A stretch of DNA of 64,000 bases from Flavobacterium crassostreae (GTDB lineage Bacteria; Bacteroidota; Bacteroidia; Flavobacteriales; Flavobacteriaceae): the NCBI RefSeq assembly GCF_001831475.1, contig NZ_CP017688.1, positions 248,001 to 312,000 of the forward strand, read 5' to 3'. Shown here piece by piece: positions 45,548-53,971 of the stretch. A program made the position numbers and the translations under genes. Under the pieces are notes generated by a model. The model saw only the letters and a program-made list of their open reading frames with translations. It searched no databases and was not told the origin of the DNA. Within the stretch, counting starts at the first letter, position 1. The number at the start of each line of letters is the position of its first letter.

Positions 45548-46345
45548 TTATTCTCCTAACTTAAAGTTTACGGTAATAAACCCAATCTGGTTTTCTGGAG
45601 CATTTACATCGGCTTGCCACTTATATTTTCGGGCTGTAGCCAATGCTGGTTCTACCAAACAAGGGTTGGTATTGGTGGTTCCTTTGGTATATTTTGCTCC
45701 TATTACATTTCCGCTACGGTTTACGGTAATCTGAACCACTACGGTCCCAAATTCATTGCATTTTTGCATTTCTTTTCCTCGGGAGCTAATCGTTCTTCCG
45801 TTTAGTCCCCAACCATTTCCGGTTCCGGAACCGGATCCTGAGCCATAATAGCTATTCGCGTATGGATTGCCATTTAAACTCCCTTTGTCCCCTGGCGCAG
45901 TATCATTTCCTTCGCCTCCAGCTGCTTTTCCGTCAGATTTTGGGCCATTGATCAAACTAGATAAGGCATCCGAAGTACTCTTGGACGGCTTTGGACTTTC
46001 TTTGGACTTGGGTTTTTCTTCTTCTTTGGCAGTTTCTTTGGTGGGTTTTGCTTTTTTAACCTCTTTCATAACTACAGCATCTTGGGTGTTTTGAGAAAGC
46101 ACCTCATCTTCACTGGATGCGGCTTGTTTTGCAGCCGTTGGTTGTGGAGCAGACGCTATGGCTTCAGTGGGTTGTTTGTCTCCAGAACCAAATTCTGTGG
46201 TTCCAAAATTGATGGCAATTCCGTTTTCGGGTGGTGGATCTAAAGAGGTTAATCCTAAATAAAAAAACAAAATAAACAGAATCACAAAAAGCACGGATGT
46301 GATGGCAAAGGATTTTTTCTCTTCTTTTGTTTCTAAATATTTCAT
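45548..46345 (-). CDS. tonB: TonB energy-transducing protein
   Basis: The 265-residue protein has one N-terminal membrane helix (about residues 14-33). A Pro/Lys/Glu/Ser-rich periplasm-spanning region covers about 50-130, and a Gly/Ser/Asn-rich linker with GSGSGTGNGWGLNG about 165-180. The C-terminal TonB domain (about 185-265) contains FGTVVVQITVNRSGNVIGA and ARKYKWQAD. It carries the proton-motive energy from ExbB-ExbD to TonB-dependent receptors such as the one at 4.2-6.5 kb. Two Cys lie in the C-terminal domain (KCNEFG and NPCLVEP). Confidence 0.88.
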   Translation of the reverse strand: MKYLETKEEKKSFAITSVLFVILFILFFYLGLTSLDPPPENGIAINFGTTEFGSGDKQPTEAIASAPQPTAAKQAASSEDEVLSQNTQDAVVMKEVKKAKPTKETAKEEEKPKSKESPKPSKSTSDALSSLINGPKSDGKAAGGEGNDTAPGDKGSLNGNPYANSYYGSGSGSGTGNGWGLNGRTISSRGKEMQKCNEFGTVVVQITVNRSGNVIGAKYTKGTTNTNPCLVEPALATARKYKWQADVNAPENQIGFITVNFKLGE

Positions 46346-46378
46346 GAAATAGTACTTCTTTTGGATTACAACTCTAGC

Positions 46379-46771
46379 TTACTTGGGTCTGACTGCTAGA
46401 ACTACTTTAATTTGATTTCTGTTTGCTATATCTAACACCTGTACTGCTTTCTCAATTGGAACCCCTTCTTCTGCTCTTAAAATTATAGCTTTGGTACTAT
46501 CTGAACCAAATATGGCAAGCAATTTTGACTCTAAATCTGCTTCAGCAATAGGTTCTTTGTCTATAAAAAATTCTAACTTTTTAGTTATACTTACCGCTAT
46601 ATTTTTATTGCTATTGGTTTTTCCTTTTGCTTTAGGCAATACTAAATCCAGGGCATTGGTGGTTACCATAGTAGATGTTAGCATAAAGAAAATTAGCAAC
46701 AAAAAAACAATATCGGTCATAGAAGACATATTGAATTCTGGACTAACTTTATTTCTTCCTCGTAAATTCAT
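46379..46771 (-). CDS. exbD: ExbD/TolR-family biopolymer transporter
   Basis: The 130-residue protein has one membrane helix at about residues 16-36 (MSSMTDIVFLLLIFFMLTSTMV). Asp19 within it is the proton-conducting Asp. A periplasmic domain ends VLAVRPK. It is the partner of the ExbB-like protein encoded 70 bases upstream and of TonB 33 bases downstream. Confidence 0.93.
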   Translation of the reverse strand: MNLRGRNKVSPEFNMSSMTDIVFLLLIFFMLTSTMVTTNALDLVLPKAKGKTNSNKNIAVSITKKLEFFIDKEPIAEADLESKLLAIFGSDSTKAIILRAEEGVPIEKAVQVLDIANRNQIKVVLAVRPK

Positions 46772-46841
46772 GTTAAAATAGGTTGGTTGTTTTTAGAATA
46801 GTAAATCGGGAGGCATAACCTGGCATTAAACCAGATGTCTC

Positions 46842-47546
46842 TTAGGCAGGATCATTCAGTAAGTCTAAAAAATCTACTGCATTGGCTTCCATCTGATGTA
46901 CAATTTTATCGGTCTTAACAACTAAATGGTTGTATCCTACATAGGCAATAATCCCTACTACTAATCCTACCACAGTAGTGGTCATTGCGGTATAAATTCC
47001 TTCCGAGAGTGCTCCTACTTCTATTTGACCACCGCCGCTTGCCATTTTATGAAAAGCCTGGATCATCCCTACTACCGTCCCTAAGAAACCAGTCATTGGA
47101 CCTGCTCCAGAAATAGTAGCCAACATACTGACATTCTTTTCTAACTTATAAATCTCTAGCTTGCCTGCGTTTTCTATGGCAGTATTTATATCGTCCAAGG
47201 GCTTGCCTATTCTGGATATTCCTTTTTCGATCAATCTCCCTACGGGAGATTTGGAGTGCGCACAAAGCATCTTGGCATTGTCAATACGCCCGTTTCTAAT
47301 GTTTTCTCTTATTTGACTCATAAAAGTACTATCTATCTTGGAGGCAGCATTAATAGCCATCAATCTTTCAAAATAGAGATAAAGTGCCACAAAGAACATG
47401 ATAAACAAAGCAGACATAATAAGCTGACCTGCTAATCCCCCACTGGTTAATAATTCTATAATAGACAACGTTTTTTCAACGGGTACTGCCTCTGCTAAAC
47501 TTTCTTTTGCTACAGACAAAGTGTCTGCTTGTAACATTAAACTCAT
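46842..47546 (-). CDS. exbB: ExbB/TolQ-family proton channel
   Basis: The 234-residue protein has an N-terminal helix at about residues 36-60 and two further helices (about 140-165 and 180-205). The conserved GAGPMTGFLGTVVGMIQAFHKMA and LSEGIYTAMTTTVVGLVVGI segments define the MotA/TolQ/ExbB family. It forms the channel of the TonB motor and is the first gene of exbB-exbD-tonB. The first Met (MSLMLQ) could be replaced by Met4. Confidence 0.93.
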   Translation of the reverse strand: MSLMLQADTLSVAKESLAEAVPVEKTLSIIELLTSGGLAGQLIMSALFIMFFVALYLYFERLMAINAASKIDSTFMSQIRENIRNGRIDNAKMLCAHSKSPVGRLIEKGISRIGKPLDDINTAIENAGKLEIYKLEKNVSMLATISGAGPMTGFLGTVVGMIQAFHKMASGGGQIEVGALSEGIYTAMTTTVVGLVVGIIAYVGYNHLVVKTDKIVHQMEANAVDFLDLLNDPA

Positions 47547-47686
47547 ACAATTATTATTTAGTAATGAAACGCTAATATATTATAAAAATTGCTTCTTTTT
47601 TTATCTATAAAAAAAGAAACGGCTAACTTGTGCCACTCTTTAATAATCCAACAACAACAGCGGTAGTACTAAGATTAGTGTTGCTA

Positions 47687-47722
47687 TAAAAAAAGCTGGA
47701 TATATTTAAAAACACATCCAAC
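47687..47722 (-). terminator. Terminator of the amino-acid dehydrogenase gene
   Basis: On the minus strand, GTTGGAT pairs with ATCCAGC (one G-T pair) across an AT loop, followed by eight T. It lies 32 bases after the dehydrogenase stop. Confidence 0.7.
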
Positions 47723-47753
47723 TCTTATGGCTGCTTTAAAACAAATCGTTTAA

Positions 47754-48980
47754 TTAAATCAGTTGTTTTAAAGCTATCTCGAACGCAGTGGCGCTAATTT
47801 TAGTTTTGCTCGAACTTGCCGCATGGGCTTTGATTAATGCGTTTTGGATGGTTTGTGAGGCATCCGCAAAAATGGCTTCGTCTGTCATTAATACTTTCTT
47901 CTCCATAAAATAAGCAAATACCCTTGCCATCCCACAATTGGAAATAAAATCCGGAATAAGGCTCACTTTGTTATCTACATCTTCCATGATGGATCCAAAG
48001 AAAATTTCTTTGTCTGCAAAAGGAACATTAGCACCACAAGATATTACTTCGAGCCCGTTACTTATAAGGCTGTTAATTTGTTCTTGTTGCACTAGTCTAG
48101 AGGCAGCACATGGTGCAAATATCTCTGCTCCTATGGTCCAAATCTGGCGGTTAATTGCATCAAAAGACAACAATTCTGGAGCAACTAATTGGTTGCCATT
48201 TTTGGCTAAGAACAATTGTTTTATGGCTTCAAATGAAAAACCGTCTTTATTAATTAGACCTCCTTCTCGGTCAATAATTCCTACAATCTTGACGCCCATA
48301 TCGGCTAGATAAAATGCCGCGGCAGATCCAACGTTTCCAAATCCTTGCACAATGGCTTTTTTTCCTTTTATCTCTCCGCCATAAATAGTGTAATAATGCT
48401 GTACTGCCTTGGCTACACCATAACCTGTTATCATGTCTGCAATGGTATATTTGTGAGCAACATCTGGAGAAAATTGTGGATTCTCAATTACCTTAACCAC
48501 TCCTTGCCTTAATTGGCCAATTCTATTGATCTTGTCTGCCTCAGTGGGTCTAAAATGACCGTTAAAAACACCCTCTTGCGGATGCCAAACTCCACATTGC
48601 TCGGTCATGGGGATTACTTCATGTATTTCGTCTACATTTAAATCACCACCGGTACCATAATAACTTTTTAGTAAAGGCGAAACCGCTTTATACCAACGCT
48701 GTAATACGGCTTTTTTTCGGGGGTCATTTGGATCAAAATTTATTCCAGATTTGGCCCCACCAATTGCAGGTCCGGATACCGTAAATTTCACTTCCATGGT
48801 TTTGGCCAAAGAGAGTACCTCGTTTTTATCCAAGCCTTTTCTCATTCGTGTACCGCCACCAGCAGCCCCACCTCTTAAGGAGTTAATCACCACCCAACCT
48901 TCGGCTTCTGATTCAGAATCGTTCCAGTGAAAAACAATCTCAGGTTGTTTATTCTCAAATTTATTTAGTAACTCTTTCAT
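47754..48980 (-). CDS. Glu/Leu/Phe/Val dehydrogenase family protein
   Basis: The 408-residue enzyme of the amino-acid dehydrogenase family catalyses reversible NAD(P)-dependent oxidative deamination. The substrate side has GGAAGGGTRMRKG and AIGGAKSGINFDP, with the catalytic Lys in GGAKSG. The dinucleotide fold has KKAIVQGFGNVGSAAAFYLADMG at about 218-240. The exact substrate (glutamate or branched-chain amino acid) cannot be settled by reading. It is monocistronic, with a terminator. Confidence 0.88.
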   Translation of the reverse strand: MKELLNKFENKQPEIVFHWNDSESEAEGWVVINSLRGGAAGGGTRMRKGLDKNEVLSLAKTMEVKFTVSGPAIGGAKSGINFDPNDPRKKAVLQRWYKAVSPLLKSYYGTGGDLNVDEIHEVIPMTEQCGVWHPQEGVFNGHFRPTEADKINRIGQLRQGVVKVIENPQFSPDVAHKYTIADMITGYGVAKAVQHYYTIYGGEIKGKKAIVQGFGNVGSAAAFYLADMGVKIVGIIDREGGLINKDGFSFEAIKQLFLAKNGNQLVAPELLSFDAINRQIWTIGAEIFAPCAASRLVQQEQINSLISNGLEVISCGANVPFADKEIFFGSIMEDVDNKVSLIPDFISNCGMARVFAYFMEKKVLMTDEAIFADASQTIQNALIKAHAASSSKTKISATAFEIALKQLI

Positions 48981-49064
48981 TATCTTAGGTTATATATTTT
49001 GTAAATATAAAAAACCAATAATGCAAAGCAGCTATAAAAACACAAAAATCACCGCTTGATAGTG

Positions 49065-49652
49065 TTATTTACGTATCCCTAATAAATCATTTTTTAAATC
49101 TTTATCGACTGGATCCTCAGATAACCAAATTCCAAAAAAAGCTTTTTTGAACTCTAAACCTGTGATTTTTCCTTTATAATCGTTGTTTTTATTAATCCAA
49201 ATAGATGCATCCAATGGGTTAAAGGTTAACTCAAAGACATCTCCTACTTTGGTTTCTTCGGTGCTTAACAAATCTTTTAATTCTCGGAGTTCATTTCTAA
49301 ATCTTCTAATACCTACTTTTCCAACTGATTTTTCCATTCCTTTTGCCAAAGCTTTAGATAGTTTTTTAGAACTAATTAAACCCGAAGTGATATGCAACGT
49401 GATGGCCATTTCTGTTTCGCTAGCCAATATTTGTTTGGGATCTTGAGACAGTTGTGTTAAATATAGTGCTTGTATGTAGAGATCTTTAAAAAATTTGGAA
49501 CGTTGCCCAATGCCATTTAAGGCCATTTTTTTTTCTTTGAACTCTAATGTTCTAGGAATTTCAACACCGTTGACAACAAATTTCTTTTGTGCAGTTGCTA
49601 CTGTAAATTGCAATGCCATGAGTAATGTAAATAGAGATAATCGTTTTTTCAT
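49065..49652 (-). CDS. Chalcone-isomerase-like protein
   Basis: The 195-residue protein has a signal peptide ending TVATAQ (about residue 21), so it is exported. The rest fits the chalcone isomerase-like fold, with NGVEIPRTLEFKEKKMALNGIGQRSKFF, then LYIQALYLTQLSQDP and FELTFNPLDASIWINKN. Bacterial members lack flavonoid context and may bind fatty acids, as other CHI-like proteins do; this is a fold-level inference. A TAnnTTTG element is at 49684-49691. Confidence 0.85.
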   Translation of the reverse strand: MKKRLSLFTLLMALQFTVATAQKKFVVNGVEIPRTLEFKEKKMALNGIGQRSKFFKDLYIQALYLTQLSQDPKQILASETEMAITLHITSGLISSKKLSKALAKGMEKSVGKVGIRRFRNELRELKDLLSTEETKVGDVFELTFNPLDASIWINKNNDYKGKITGLEFKKAFFGIWLSEDPVDKDLKNDLLGIRK

Positions 49653-49683
49653 ACTAGAATTTTAAATTGTTTTATTTTGAGCG

Positions 49684-49691
49684 CAAAAGTA
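49684..49691 (-). promoter_or_regulatory. -7 element for the chalcone-isomerase-like gene
   Basis: The minus strand reads TACTTTTG, 31 bases before the start codon at 49652. Confidence 0.45.
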
Positions 49692-49759
49692 ATCTATAAT
49701 TTTTAATCCTTCTTAAAAAAAAGAGTCCTAAAATTGGTTGCCAAACAAATGCACAAAAT

Positions 49760-50827
49760 TCAATATTCATAAATCATGCCAGAACTATGATCTTTAATTG
49801 CTCCAGTGACGCTTTTGAGCACATTATTTTTATTTTGTAATTTCAAAACCCCTAAGAGACCAAAAATCAAGGCTTCTTTATATTCTATAATTTCTTTTTC
49901 TGGCAAAATTATTTCTAATTCTGGCAAAACATCTTGCAAGCAAGATACCAAATAGGCATTATATGCTCCTCCACCTGTTAGCAACAAACGTCCTTTTTTT
50001 GGAGGGAGCGCCATTGCTATCTGATGTGCCACATGAATGGTAAAGGTCTTTAACTTATCTACTTGTGTTAAAGGATAGGACTCAATAATAGGCAAAATAA
50101 CTTGATTCACAAACTCTAAGCCTAGGGATTTTGGGGGTTGTTTTTTATAAAAATCCAATGCGTTTAATCGCATCAATAGCTCTTGATGCACTTTGCCTTG
50201 TTTTGCCAAAGCGCCTTTGTCATCATAAGCGTATCCCAATTGATTGGCATACAAATTCAGCACTGTATTTACCGGCGAGATATCAAAAGCCAATTGCTGG
50301 TTGTTTGCCCTAAAAGAAACATTAGAGAACCCGCCCAGGTTGATACAATAGTCATACTCTGAGAACAATATTGCATCTCCAATGGGAACTAATGGCGCGC
50401 CTTGTCCGCCCAATTTTACATCCTGGATCCTAAAATCACAAACTACCCTCTGACCAATCAGTGAGGCAATAACAGGAAGATTGCCTATTTGTAGGGTGAT
50501 GCCATTTTGAGGTTGGTGCAAAATAGTATGGCCGTGAGAACATACTGCGTCAAGATTCTCAATTTGGTGTTGTGCTATAAAACTAGAAATGGTTTCCGCC
50601 AGCAAAACCGTGTAGCGCACGTCTAGCTCTTGCAATTGTTGAGCAGAGTAGTTTACGGCTTGTTTTAAATCCGTAACCCAATCGGCACTATAGCCAACCG
50701 TTTGGGCTGCTTTGATTACAAAAGACCAGCTATCTTGACAAACCGAAAACGCTATATGCGCCAAATCTACTCCATCTAAGGAGGTTCCAGACATTACTCC
50801 TATTACATTAAAATATTCTTTTTTCAT
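49760..50827 (-). CDS. anmK: Anhydro-N-acetylmuramic acid kinase
   Basis: The 355-residue ASKHA-fold kinase converts recycled 1,6-anhydro-MurNAc to MurNAc-6-phosphate. The N-terminal GVMSGTSLDGVDLAHIAF is the family signature. AVCSHGHTILHQP, INLGGFSNVSF and LLLTGGGAYNAYL complete the ATP and substrate sites. The length is normal. It indicates peptidoglycan recycling alongside murI and murF in the same window. Confidence 0.94.
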   Translation of the reverse strand: MKKEYFNVIGVMSGTSLDGVDLAHIAFSVCQDSWSFVIKAAQTVGYSADWVTDLKQAVNYSAQQLQELDVRYTVLLAETISSFIAQHQIENLDAVCSHGHTILHQPQNGITLQIGNLPVIASLIGQRVVCDFRIQDVKLGGQGAPLVPIGDAILFSEYDYCINLGGFSNVSFRANNQQLAFDISPVNTVLNLYANQLGYAYDDKGALAKQGKVHQELLMRLNALDFYKKQPPKSLGLEFVNQVILPIIESYPLTQVDKLKTFTIHVAHQIAMALPPKKGRLLLTGGGAYNAYLVSCLQDVLPELEIILPEKEIIEYKEALIFGLLGVLKLQNKNNVLKSVTGAIKDHSSGMIYEY

Positions 50828-51051
50828 AAATCAAAAATTAAATCACTATTGAAAACCTCAACAGAAAAAAGTATCTTTGGATACTTGCTACTAACAAAAC
50901 CAAGACGTTTTTGGATCCGCCTCAAAACAAAATGCCTTAAGCCCTTGCAAATGCCCTAAATGTAAAACCAAAATTACACTAAAAACTTTGCAAATTATAC
51001 CACTATAAAGCAATACCTAATTACAATGTTTAATTACTAAAAAACACTACT

Positions 51052-52191
51052 ATGGATTTTAATTTGACCGAAGAGCAGTTAATGATTCAACAAGCCGCTA
51101 GAGATTTTGCCAAAAGCGAACTTCTACCTGGTGTAATTGAGAGAGATGAAAAATCCCAATTCCCTACAGAACAAGTCACAAAAATGGCTGCACTTGGTTT
51201 TTTAGGAATGATGGTAGACCCAAAATATGGTGGTTCTGGTCTGGATAGTGTCTCGTATGTATTGGCTATATCCGAAATTTCTAAAATTGATGCTTCGGCG
51301 GCAGTAATCATGTCTGTAAACAATTCTTTAGTTTGCGCTGGTTTAGAAAAATATTGCAACGAAGAACAAAAACAAAAATATTTGGTTCCGTTAGCAAAAG
51401 GAGACGTTCTTGGGGCATTTTGTTTATCCGAACCCGAGGCAGGATCGGATGCTACTTCCCAAAAAACAACTGCCATAGACAAAGGTGATTATTATTTGCT
51501 AAACGGAACCAAAAATTGGATAACCAATGGAAGCTCTGCAAGTACCTATATCGTAATTGCACAAACCGATGTAGACAAAGGACACAAAGGCATCAATGCT
51601 TTTATCGTAGAAAAAGGCTGGGATGGTTTTGCAATTGGCCCAAAGGAGAAAAAAATGGGCATCCGAGGTTCTGACACCCATTCCTTGCTGTTTAACGATG
51701 TGAAAGTTCCTAAAGAAAACCGAATTGGCGCCGATGGATTTGGGTTTCACTTTGCCATGGCGGTATTAAATGGTGGAAGAATTGGAATTGCCTCACAAGC
51801 ACTTGGCATTGCTACAGGCGCTTATGAGTTGGCTCTAAAATATTCTCAAGAAAGAGAAACCTTTGGAAAACCAATTTTTAAACACCAGGCAATTGCGTTT
51901 AAACTAGCCGATATGGCTACCCAAATAACGGCAGCCAAAATGCTGTGTTTTAAAGCTGCTTTTGAAAAAGATGCAGGCATGGATATTTCGCAGTCTGGAG
52001 CAATGGCTAAATTATTTGCTTCCCAAACGGCAATGGACACCACTATTGAAGCGGTACAAATCCATGGCGGCAATGGCTATGTGTCAGAATACCATGTGGA
52101 GAGAATGATGCGTGATGCCAAAATCACACAAATATACGAAGGCACCTCAGAGATCCAACGCATTGTAATCTCTAGAACCTTACTAGATTAG
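51052..52191 (+). CDS. Acyl-CoA dehydrogenase
   Basis: This 379-residue flavoenzyme oxidises acyl-CoA to enoyl-CoA. The sequence MDFNLTEEQLMIQQAARDFA, then FCLSEPEAGSDATSQKTTA (FAD-binding strand) and WITNGSSAS, are typical of short-chain type members. The catalytic Glu lies in QIYEGTSEIQRIVISR at the C-terminus. The length is normal and it is a single gene. It could be butyryl- or isovaleryl-type; specificity cannot be told. Confidence 0.94.
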   Translation: MDFNLTEEQLMIQQAARDFAKSELLPGVIERDEKSQFPTEQVTKMAALGFLGMMVDPKYGGSGLDSVSYVLAISEISKIDASAAVIMSVNNSLVCAGLEKYCNEEQKQKYLVPLAKGDVLGAFCLSEPEAGSDATSQKTTAIDKGDYYLLNGTKNWITNGSSASTYIVIAQTDVDKGHKGINAFIVEKGWDGFAIGPKEKKMGIRGSDTHSLLFNDVKVPKENRIGADGFGFHFAMAVLNGGRIGIASQALGIATGAYELALKYSQERETFGKPIFKHQAIAFKLADMATQITAAKMLCFKAAFEKDAGMDISQSGAMAKLFASQTAMDTTIEAVQIHGGNGYVSEYHVERMMRDAKITQIYEGTSEIQRIVISRTLLD

Positions 52192-52314
52192 TGAATAGCG
52201 AGAAAGTGGCTCTATACCATTCTAAAAAATGCTTTTGCAAAAAGGTATCGAATACTTTATTTATAAAAAAAACAAAATTGATTCTAAAAGCGCACTCGAA
52301 ACAAGAAGCTTTTT

Positions 52315-52322
52315 TATCTTTG
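52315..52322 (+). promoter_or_regulatory. -7 element for the DUF3050 gene
   Basis: TATCTTTG followed by C matches TAnnTTTG, 16 bases before the ATG at 52339. Confidence 0.5.
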
Positions 52323-52338
52323 CTCAAAATAAAAACCT

Positions 52339-53121
52339 ATGACCATTGAGAATATCAACAACAAAATCCAACCTCAAAAAGAGGCGTTGTTGCAGCACCC
52401 ATTATATAAAAAAGTAAAAACGGTTCCGGATTTAAGATGTTTTGTTGAAAACCATGTGTATGCAGTATGGGATTTTATGTCTTTATTAAAAGCATTGCAA
52501 TCCAAGTTGACCTGCACTACTACTCCTTGGTTTGCTACCAAAAATCCCGAAACTCGTTATTTAATCAATGAAATTGTACTTGCCGAAGAGTCGGATTTAA
52601 GTAGCGATGGCCGACGCCAAAGTCATTACGAAATGTATATTGAAGCCATGCAGGAATGTGGCGCAGATACCTCTGAAATAGAACTTTTTTTGTCCCAAAT
52701 TCATTCTTTACAAAATATATTTGTTGCCATAAAAACCAGTAACTTACATCCTAACATCAAAGCTTTTTTGGACTTTACCTTTAGAGTAATTGAAGAAGGC
52801 GCACCGCATGAAATTGCGGCAGCTTTTACTTTTGGTAGAGAAGATTTAATCCCGAGTATGTTTACGGCTATTTTAAAAAATTTTCAGGACAATTTTCCGG
52901 ATACTAATTTAGACAAATTGATCTATTATTTTGAAAGACATATTGCATTGGATGCGGATGAACACGGCCCTATGGCAATGCAAATGATTGCAGAACTTTG
53001 TGGGAATGACCCTCAAAAATGGGCCGAAGTAGAACAAGTTTCGATCCTTGCTTTAGATAAAAGAATGGGGCTATGGGACGCTATTGAAGCTACTATTGCT
53101 GCAAAAACATCTGTCGTTTAA
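52339..53121 (+). CDS. DUF3050 (heme-oxygenase-like fold) protein
   Basis: The 260-residue, mostly helical cytoplasmic protein matches DUF3050. Conserved pieces are FVENHVYAVWDFMSLLKALQ, NEIVLAEESDL, IEEGAPHEIAAAFTFGREDLIPSMF and YYFERHIALDADEHGPMA. The spacing of Glu, His and Asp over the helices recalls heme-oxygenase-like diiron proteins, but this is my inference. No function is known to me. It has its own promoter and a strong terminator, so it is monocistronic. Confidence 0.85.
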   Translation: MTIENINNKIQPQKEALLQHPLYKKVKTVPDLRCFVENHVYAVWDFMSLLKALQSKLTCTTTPWFATKNPETRYLINEIVLAEESDLSSDGRRQSHYEMYIEAMQECGADTSEIELFLSQIHSLQNIFVAIKTSNLHPNIKAFLDFTFRVIEEGAPHEIAAAFTFGREDLIPSMFTAILKNFQDNFPDTNLDKLIYYFERHIALDADEHGPMAMQMIAELCGNDPQKWAEVEQVSILALDKRMGLWDAIEATIAAKTSVV

Positions 53122-53168
53122 TATTATTTTAAAATCCCAAACCACACCATTGGATTTAAACTTATACT

Positions 53169-53208
53169 AAAAATCCCAAGAGTAAAAAAGGATACTCTTG
53201 GGATTTTT
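53169..53208. terminator. Bidirectional terminator between DUF3050 and ferredoxin genes
   Basis: AAAAATCCCAAGAGTA (53169-53184) pairs perfectly with TACTCTTGGGATTTTT (53193-53208). It separates the convergent genes and has T-runs on both strands. Confidence 0.9.
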
Positions 53209-53209
53209 T

Positions 53210-53527
53210 TTAACTCTCGGGAGCCAATTCTAACTCTAGTCCTTCTAAGGATTCGGTTATTGGTATTTGGCATCCTAAACGGCTGTTGGACTTTACATAA
53301 AATGCCTCGGATAACATGGCTTCTTCATCTTCTCCCATTTCTGGCAAAGCTACGGCATTGAGTACGTAGCATTGGCAAGAGGCACACATGGCCATTCCGC
53401 CACAGGTTCCTTCTACCGGAAGCTCATAGGCTTTGCACAATTCCATGATGTTCATGGCCATATCGGTTGGGGCTTGCAATTGGTGCACTATGCCTTCTCT
53501 ATCTTTTATTTTTATTAATACATCCAT
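53210..53527 (-). CDS. 2Fe-2S adrenodoxin-type ferredoxin
   Basis: The 105-residue ferredoxin has cluster ligands in CGGMAMCASCQCYV (Cys-x5-Cys-x2-Cys, about residues 42-50) and the fourth Cys in RLGCQIPI (about 85). The pattern LQAPTDMAMNIMELCKAYELPVEGTCGG and DEEAMLSEA is that of ISC-type or adrenodoxin-like ferredoxins. It follows NifU and Mrp genes on the same strand, consistent with Fe-S cluster assembly, but a repeat of about 110 bases separates it from nifU. Confidence 0.9.
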   Translation of the reverse strand: MDVLIKIKDREGIVHQLQAPTDMAMNIMELCKAYELPVEGTCGGMAMCASCQCYVLNAVALPEMGEDEEAMLSEAFYVKSNSRLGCQIPITESLEGLELELAPES

Positions 53528-53580
53528 TGGACTTTGGGTGTTGGTTTTAAAATTTGGTGTTGGTCTGGTTCTCGAAATTG

Positions 53581-53692
53581 CAGGAAGGATAGCAGCTGGC
53601 TACCGAAGTAGCGCGGATAGCCTGACCCATTTTTATAAGAAGGCTCCTAGACGCAAACTGCGTTAGCCTTTTTATAAAAATGGGGCCTGCCC
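53581..53692. repeat. Interspersed hairpin repeat, copy B
   Basis: This non-coding element lies between the NifU and ferredoxin genes. It starts GCAGGAAGGATAGCAGC and continues GCGCGGATAGCCTGACCC, then a long imperfect stem (53626-53645 with 53665-53684) that encloses a small hairpin ACGCA/TGCGT (53651-53663), and ends GGGGCCTGCCC. The GGATAGCC-GACCC part and the ending resemble copy A at 6591. It lacks the ATCC...GAT hairpin of copies A and C, so membership is looser. Confidence 0.5.
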
Positions 53693-53697
53693 AATAC

Positions 53698-53937
53698 TTA
53701 CAATAGGTTTACAACAGTCTCTATTTGAGGTGCAAATTTTTTAATAGTAGTTTCTACTCCTGCCTTGAGTGTCATTTGGTTTACACTACAACTTGTACAA
53801 GCGCCCTCTAGTCTAACCTTGACGTGTTTGTCTTGTTCGATGGCTACTAGGGTAATGTCTCCGCCGTCGGATTTTAAGAATGGTCGGATTTCTTCGAGTG
53901 CTTTTTGAACTTCTATGGTTAATTCTTCTGTTGTCAT
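53698..53937 (-). CDS. NifU-family single-domain Fe-S scaffold
   Basis: The 79-residue protein corresponds to a NifU C-terminal domain only. LEEIRPFLKSDGGDITLVAIE is followed by GACTSCSVNQMTLKAGVE with the cluster-binding Cys47-x-x-Cys50. It probably holds or transfers a [4Fe-4S] cluster. It is encoded 34 bases after the Mrp gene on the same strand, which is a common Bacteroidetes pairing. A larger NifU relative is encoded at 16.6 kb. Confidence 0.93.
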   Translation of the reverse strand: MTTEELTIEVQKALEEIRPFLKSDGGDITLVAIEQDKHVKVRLEGACTSCSVNQMTLKAGVETTIKKFAPQIETVVNLL

Positions 53938-53971
53938 TTGGTTATTTTTAAAGATTTAAGGTGGTTAAATC

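Noticed and set aside
47592..47616. A/T palindrome upstream of exbB as a regulator binding site
   Set aside because: It is a simple T-run/A-run palindrome of the sort expected by chance in AT-rich intergenic DNA; no consensus could be matched.
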